The notes below the pieces were generated by a model that did no database searches, was not told the DNA's origin, and was given only the letters and a program-made list of their open reading frames with translations. A DNA stretch of 64,000 bases from Amphibalanus amphitrite (taxonomy: Eukaryota > Arthropoda > Thecostraca > Balanomorpha > Balanidae). Shown piece after piece: positions 57,916-64,000 of this stretch; position 1 is the first letter of the stretch; each line of letters begins with the position of its first letter. The stretch is taken from assembly GCF_019059575.1 (NCBI RefSeq), contig NW_024881848.1, forward strand, positions 124,001 through 188,000, in the 5' to 3' direction. The position numbers and the translations under genes are program-made.

Positions 57916-59140
57916 GAAAGTAACGTCTGTGTGTCCGTAGTGTAGACGTGTCGGAATTCTCGACCTCTAAATCACTGTGTGTGTGTCACCTAGTTCGGTG
58001 ATCGGCATCATACCTAGGTATATGTATAGTAGGTATCTACATTGTACAATGTACAGGGACCCGCAGTTGCTACTGTACACATATATTACCAATTTAGAAT
58101 TGCGCTATTATTTGCTAAGTGCTGGCCATTGGAGAAAGGAAATGTAGCGCAAAGTATGGAGGAATAACACATGTTTGCTCCTAGGACGCACGTTTTGTAT
58201 AATTCCTCTTACCGCAACAGATATTCTTCCAAAACTACAATCGTGCTATTTTTCCGCGCCGGTTGCCTCCCCAGAGCCCGTCCTTGGTATCGCCTATAGC
58301 TTCCGTTCCCGCTACGTGAATGAAAGTCACGTGACTACTACAGGTTTGCGCTCAGTACTAACACACCTAGCCCGAGGGCCGGTCCGTAGCGGGGAAGGGT
58401 AGAACGCCAGAGCTCCAGCGCAGTGGAGGTGGTGGTGGCCCGTATCATAAAGAGGCAACCGTAAGCAGAACTACAATTGCCGCAGTATGAGATTATGATA
58501 AAGTTTTCTTTAAATGCATTGATTGACAAGAAAGTGCAATGCTTATCCGATATAATAAAACGGTGTCCAAGGCCTTGGAAGAACTATAAAACATATTCAG
58601 CAACGTATAAATTTTTGATACAGGCCATGAACTTTCACCTTGCCTCCGGGGAGGACCGCTCAGGAAGCCACATACCGAACGAATCGAGGCCTCGCAGCGC
58701 GGCGGCAGGGAGGTGGATAAACCATCGCCAGATCTTTCAGTTACTTATGTTTCCAGAAGAAGGAGGGGGGGCGGGTGGAGGGTGAGCGCTGTTTTCAACC
58801 CACTCACCAATCTCTTCCTTAGTAACTTATAGCTTACCGAAAAAATGCAACACAATGGTAGCCGTCACGAAATGTAGCGAAGAGTGCCTCAGCCACATCG
58901 GTTTTGAGTAATTGGAATTCAGGCCAGTGATCCTGAAGCATTATTTTATTTTTGTCGTGCATAAGCTGGGATGACGTGGTCCAAGTTAATTGCGAAGAGA
59001 CGGTTTTAGTTTCAGAACATTTATGAGGCTAATCGCGCCAAATAGTATACGTTTGTTGCAAAATGTCAAATACGACAGTTTGCAACAAACGTTGACGTGC
59101 TATCCTGATGATGGAATTTATTTGACACAAGAAGTCAAAA
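57916..59140 (+). other. GAS2-like intron 4, continued
   Basis: No gene supported. It contains one perfect 14-bp inverted repeat, ACGTTTGTTGCAAA at 59049-59062 with its complement at 59079-59092 (16-nt loop). Confidence 0.6.
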
Positions 59141-59407
59141 GGCCTGGCTATACACTATGCGTCAGCGTTTTTGCGTGCGTTTTTTGCGGGTTTGCGTTTT
59201 TGCCTAATATCGTTCTAGAAAAAGTAAAAAATAATATAATTTTTACATTAGTTATATGCAGAAGTTAATATAACTCTTATATTAAATACAATTAAATATA
59301 AAAAACATCACAAAAACGTAATATCGTTTATTTTCCTAGAACGATATTACGCAAAACCCGCAAACACGCAAAAAACGCACGCAAAAAACGCATAGTGTAG
59401 CCAGGCC
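59141..59407. mobile_element. Small MITE (267 bp)
   Basis: GGCCTGGCTATACACTATGC at the left is matched by GCATAGTGTAGCCAGGCC at the right. The inverted similarity continues inward about 85 bp through GCGTTTTTTGCGGGTTTGCG and ATATCGTTCTAG to an AT-rich centre. It can fold almost completely. A TSD is unclear (AAAA on both sides). Confidence 0.85.
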
Positions 59408-61056
59408 TAAAAAGTGGCATCGTTAGTCATCCTGCATACCTATAAATCGATTCGTCACCTTGGTTCGAGCTCAATAGTTCTTTTCGCGGATGATCGGTTT
59501 CGTTTTCTTTCTTTCTTTCTTTTTTTTTGGGGGGGGGGGACAAAAATGGCTCATCTTGCCCCACCTGTGGCCATTTTCGATTAATGACACCCGCTAAGGA
59601 AAATGACCATGCACCGCAGATAACAACCATCTCATTTTAAAGGCAAAACATGTCTTAGTTATCAGGAGCGATACCACATGTTACCGGGTGCTGAGCGTGA
59701 GAACGTTGCCGTCTCACGTGAAAGACTGCAGCCTCGTAAGCGAACGGCACATGGAAGCTCAAGTAAATTAGCGCCATAGGAGCTGAGAAACATGGGGTGG
59801 CTAAACTTGCCCCTTGGCTCATCTTACCTCACTCTCCCCTATTTGGGGCTCTCGAAACTTTGATCTGTTAAAGTTATTTGTCTGTTCATTATAAAAGCTG
59901 TCAAATTTGCCGTATCATTAAACTTTTATTGAGATTGTATTTCACACTTATCTAAAATGAACAATTTTGTCACCGGCTTCTTTTATGAATGGAATTGGAT
60001 GGTCGCAAGAATGAACGAATGAATAGCTCCATTTGAGCATCAGCTGAAATCAATCCTAAATTTTAATCTACCAGTCTGCAACGAAAAGGTTTAAAAACCA
60101 GTGCAAGTTAGGCGCAATTTCTAATCTATGCCGTTTTTTATTAAGTGTCTCATAGCTCCTTAATCTTGAGCCGCTTCTCTCACGATTCATATTATGTGGT
60201 GCTTACATTGTTCAAGAAGTTATAGTATTCGAGCTCGTTGGTCTTAAAAACTACTATCGAAGTAAATTAAAGTGCTTCGGGCTTCGGCACTTAAAAACCA
60301 ATCGATATTTAACCCTCACCCATTAAGCATTTCTTTTCAGCGTCTTACATGTAGCGGAGGGGCGTAGAAACCCTCAGCCATTCGGCCCTTGATAAAAAGA
60401 GCCAGAGCTTCGCTGAAAAATAAAAAAAGAGCGAAGTGCCGAGCGAAGTGACGAGAGAAATCCGATGATTTGAGGGTCCTGGTCATCGCTGACGAGAGAA
60501 AGCCAATTATTTTTATGTCCTGGTCAATGCTGAGATCCTAGGTCACTGGTTGACCTCCCAGATCAGGTTAATAACCCAAAAGCACGGAAAATTGAGTCCT
60601 GCTAGAATTTCTACAAGTGAAGTTTGCTGGGACTTGGCTTGCTTTTGACTCCGAATTTGCACTTGCTTTGGTCAAGGATGATGTATCAAAGCATTTGGGG
60701 TAGGACGGAAGATGTGCGCTGACTTTCAATTGCTATTCTGGCCTGACATGATCTTGAGAAAAATAATTACAGGTTAAAGGTAATTTGGTTCAGGGATTTA
60801 AAATTCTCAGAGAAGATGCAAAAATAATAAGGGCTATTTAATTTTCCGGGAAGTTGTAAAATTGATAAACTCCAGGGCACCAAAGAATCATCGCAATCCT
60901 TCGTTTTGCCGCGATTTATTGGTGAAAAACAGGGGGCGCGGTCTACTTAACTACCTCTACTTATATGTGTGGTGACGGCTAATATTCATTTTATCTGTGT
61001 TGATGAATATGCAACAATTTCTACATGAACTGAGACCAGTCCATATGAGTATGTTT
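59408..61056 (+). other. GAS2-like intron 4, continued
   Basis: AT-rich; contains a T/G homopolymer junction near 59505-59540. No feature supported. Confidence 0.5.
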
Positions 61057-61432
61057 GTCTCACGGACAATGACAATATAAAAACAATACGAATAAAACCA
61101 AACGTTTCGGACAACAACGTGCCTTCGTCAGTGGAGAAAAATAAGTGTATAGGTTTGACATCGATGAGAACTATATGCGGCACCGTCTCGGTCTGGCCAG
61201 CCGGGTTGCCGATAAAATACACAAATGTTTATCAGCTTCCATGATGCGCTTAAAAAACTGCTGAAAATATATCTTAAAAAATGAAGATAACTACTACACC
61301 GATTTTATCGAAAGAAAACATGTATGCCTTATTACTTATTTCTTGTCACTGACGGAGGCACTTTTTTGTGCGAAACGTCTTGGTTTTATTCGTATTGTTA
61401 TTGTAGTGTCATTCCCTGTGAGAAAAAAGGAT
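61057..61432. mobile_element. MITE-like inverted repeat (about 376 bp)
   Basis: About 85 bp at the left (GGACAATGACAATATAAAAA, AATACGAATAAAACCAAACG, CGTGCCTTCGTCAGTG) recurs in reverse complement at the right (61343-61432) with scattered differences. Non-coding. Confidence 0.65.
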
Positions 61433-61572
61433 AACTCTTCAGTTAGTAACCATAACAGCGAAACGGCTTAATGTAACACAATTCACTGTGTATACGAAAC
61501 CTATAAGTCCCTAAAACTAATCCTATTTACAACTTTTAATAATATTCATTCATCTCCACGGAATATGGTAAA

Positions 61573-62588
61573 TTAACCCGCGCACCGACGGGGGGGGGCG
61601 GATATCCGCCCCCCCCCCCCTGAGGTTTTTCGCGGATAGCGGGAAAACCGCGGCGCGTAGCGCCGCGAAATTTGGTATGACTATTCTCTCATCAATTTTA
61701 CACATGGTGTGCAAGTTTGAACCTCCTAACTTTTAAGGTCAGGTCACCAGGTCACTTTGAATGACCCAACCTCAAGTCACTTTTTTGCAACTTTGTCACC
61801 GTGCCAGAGCTACAGTAGATGTCGGAGGCCTTTGAAAGTCGCAGGATGTTATAAGGTCATTAGTAGCTACAATTTGTATATCTCGGAATTTTGATGTCGG
61901 TGACCTAAGGTCAGGTCAATTTCGCGACCTCCCCATTATAAGTCAATGGGGGAAAAATCAACTCCCTGTTTTTACCACTAAAACGGGTCGGAATGGCCCC
62001 ATATACCATACATGACTTCACATACGATCAACCTTCACTACCTTGAGGTCTGTTTTGCTGTTGGGCAGCTGTAAGGTCATGTGACGTCATCAAAGGTCAC
62101 CAAAGGTTTTTTGCCAATAACTCCTTACAGGAACAAGATACAGCCACGCGGATGGTCTCATTGTGTTCAGCTCGTCAAGACGCATCGAATGATATACATG
62201 ATGACCTCGAGGTCACGTGACCTGAGGTCAACCTTTGACCTTGACCTTTCGAGGTCAACATATATATCATTCGATGCGGATTGACGAGAGGATCACGATG
62301 ATGCCCTTAGTTTGTTCCTATCTTGACTACTTCGAAAGTTATTCGAGAAAAACCCTCTCCATATCTAGCGCCGCCATTTTGACTTTTTCGACCCCTGTGA
62401 CGTCATCTTTGACCTGACCTGAAAATGACCTTAGTAAAAATTGTAGACCTTGTCCGTGCGTATCCGATGCCGTTTACCGCTTGTCGCTATCTTGCTTCGT
62501 TCTCGAGATCTCAGGGGGGGGCGGTCATCCGCCCCCCCCCCCCCGTCGGTACTAAGTTGGCGCAGACCCCCGTCGGTGCGCGGGTTAA
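61573..62588. mobile_element. Hairpin-ended TTAA element, copy 4 (1.0 kb)
   Basis: TTAACCCGCGCACCGACGGG at the left, complement at the right, flanked by TTAA at 61573-61576 and 62585-62588. Hairpins G-run/CGGATATCCG/C-run (61590-61620) and G-run/CGGTCATCCG/C-run (62514-62544). The right end has a second TIR copy (CCCGTCGGT near 62542). The interior matches copy 3 in reverse orientation with only sporadic differences over hundreds of bases, while the terminal ~50 bp of the two copies are unrelated. No coding capacity. Confidence 0.9.
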
Positions 62589-63415
62589 TGCTGCTGAAGT
62601 TCGCTTTCGAAGCGTCTCCTCAAGGCATTCCACAGCTCTCGTGACATTTTGGATCACGGAACATGGCTGGGCGCAGGACATGTCGTGTGCGAGCTTGGAC
62701 GGACCACGTGACCACCTCCTCCCCTCCCCCTCACTCCCGTCCCCTTCCCCAGCAGGGCGTCCGATCTAACCGCGCCCCAGGCAGTCGGCTCGGTCCGACC
62801 CTCCCTGGTCGAGCCACGGCCCGGTGCCGCCTGAGTTTGTGCCGGGTGCAAAACTGGAGCAGTAACTAGCGCCCGAACTAGTAGTCAGCACGACCATCGT
62901 CAGATGGCAGGAGTAAATGGAATAAGCGGTTCCAGGTTTCAGAAGGAATGGGGCAGGAAAAAGCGCTGAAAACAATGTTTTGCTGATATAGCCATAAAAA
63001 GTTCACTGAATTGGGAGAGCAGCACATCAGTTTAAAGCCCTTCAGATGGTGGTTTTAATAAGCACACAATCATTTCCCAATTCGCCTCCAACGGTGTCAC
63101 AGGCAAAGAATACGCTGAAATACTAGTGTGTACAGAACTAAGCAACTGCGGGTCCCTGTACATTTACCAGACTTTTGTAATTGAACGTGTGCACGGGCAC
63201 GGCTAACGTTATTATGGTGTCCTTTTTATTCTCAGTTAAATGCTGCATGGCGTAATGGGAACGGGAAACAAAAGAGAAGCTCTGAGGACTTATAATTACT
63301 TGTCACGTATCTAATTTGTTTCCCTCACCGTCAGATATTTTTGACGGTCATCTTTAGCCTCCTTGACCGTCCATGCCATAATGACTTGGTGCTGACATAG
63401 TGCTCATTTTTGCAG
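62589..63415 (+). other. GAS2-like intron 4, 3' end
   Basis: No exon or element recognised. The intron ends TTTTTGCAG at 63415. Confidence 0.6.
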
Positions 63416-63506
63416 AACATCGCAAAACCACGTCGTCCAAGCTGTACATGAAGAATTCGCCGACTGTGGACGGCGACCGCAAACTCTCCGGGGTCACATA
63501 CGAGCG
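63416..63506 (+). CDS. pigs: GAS2-like exon 5: start of C-terminal tail
   Basis: The acceptor TTTTTGCAG completes the split G|AA codon and the donor is CG|GTGAGT (phase 2). It encodes EHRKTTSSKLYMKNSPTVDG and DRKLSGVTYER, a basic Ser/Thr-rich linker typical of sequence following the GAR domain in GAS2-like proteins. No domain. Confidence 0.85.
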
Positions 63507-63757
63507 GTGAGTGAACGACCAGTCACCTGGAGGAACGGCAAGGAACGGTGATTGACGGACCGGACCGTATTTATAAAACAAAGCCGAACAGTCCGAGCAT
63601 ATGCCAGCCGGGACAAACATGTTTATGTGGCATGCTTTCTCAATGAGAAGACACTTAACATTTGTACAAGTAGGTGCATTCTTCACCATTTTGTCACTCC
63701 GTACATCTTTCTGCAGTGATGCCACTAACCCTCTGTCGGTGCCCCCTCTCCCTGCAG

Positions 63758-63957
63758 TGGCGGCGGCGGCGGCGGCGGTGAGCTGGAGACACCCCCGCCG
63801 CGTGTCGGTCGCTCGCGCTCTCCCGGCGGCAAGCGTCGCTCGCTGCAGCCGGGCGAGTGTCGCGCTCACGAGGAGGAAGAGTCGGGCTCGGAGCTCTCCG
63901 ACGAGGGGTACCGCTCGCCGGGACTGGGCAAGACGGCCGCCGGAGCCACAGAATCAG
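63758..63957 (+). CDS. pigs: GAS2-like exon 6: Gly run and Ser/Arg-rich tail
   Basis: Acceptor CCCTGCAG; donor TCAG|GTGGGT (phase 1). It begins with seven glycines (GGC repeat), then ELETPPPRVGRSRSPGGKRR and SLQPGECRAHEEEESGSELS. Low complexity with basic and acidic patches, probably disordered. The gene continues beyond the right edge. Confidence 0.85.
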
Positions 63958-64000
63958 GTGGGTGCCGGCCGTGACGAGGCAGAGGTAGAGTTCCGCATTT

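Overview
The window is animal nuclear DNA: long intron-containing genes with GT/AG junctions, GC-rich exons, AT-richer introns, abundant microsatellites and many DNA transposons. The gene set (a meltrin-like ADAM, an ADAMTS and a GAS2-like cytoskeletal linker resembling arthropod 'pickled eggs') and the compact introns of the first gene suggest an arthropod, perhaps a crustacean. That placement is inference; no species-diagnostic sequence is visible.

Layout. Positions 1-3252 (minus) hold the open ORF2 of a non-LTR retrotransposon (APE endonuclease, YADD reverse transcriptase, start of RNase H) that runs off the left edge. From about 3265 to 11650 (plus) lies the 3' part of a membrane ADAM: end of the metalloprotease domain, disintegrin, Cys-rich, EGF and TM exons, then one 3.1-kb exon encoding a cytoplasmic tail of about 1,080 residues. 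Several of its introns contain minisatellites whose unit copies the neighbouring splice site. Positions 11.7-26.2 kb are intergenic or upstream sequence full of mobile DNA, including a 1.18-kb TTAA-flanked element, a smaller TTAA MITE, and a 5.1-kb foldback element holding 24 copies of a ~134-bp monomer in two opposed arms. From 27017 (ATG) to beyond the right edge (plus) runs a GAS2-like gene: a CH domain over two exons, a GAS2/GAR domain over the next two, then Gly/Ser/Arg-rich sequence.

The 23.7-kb second GAS2 intron contains, on the same strand, an apparently intronless 1,151-residue ADAMTS (41845-45300), plus a second hairpin element and a dead non-LTR fragment. Two further elements of the hairpin family lie in the fourth GAS2 intron. 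No operon-like or pathway link between the genes is implied; the secreted ADAMTS and membrane ADAM are both extracellular metalloproteases, and the GAS2-like protein is intracellular.

The strongest candidate for something undescribed is the family of ~1.0-1.2-kb non-autonomous elements at 15235, 31705, 56650 and 61573. Each has matching termini, a G-run/palindrome/C-run hairpin just inside both ends, and an interior dense in AGGTCA nuclear-receptor half-sites. Two of them share a nearly identical interior but have completely different, internally matched termini.
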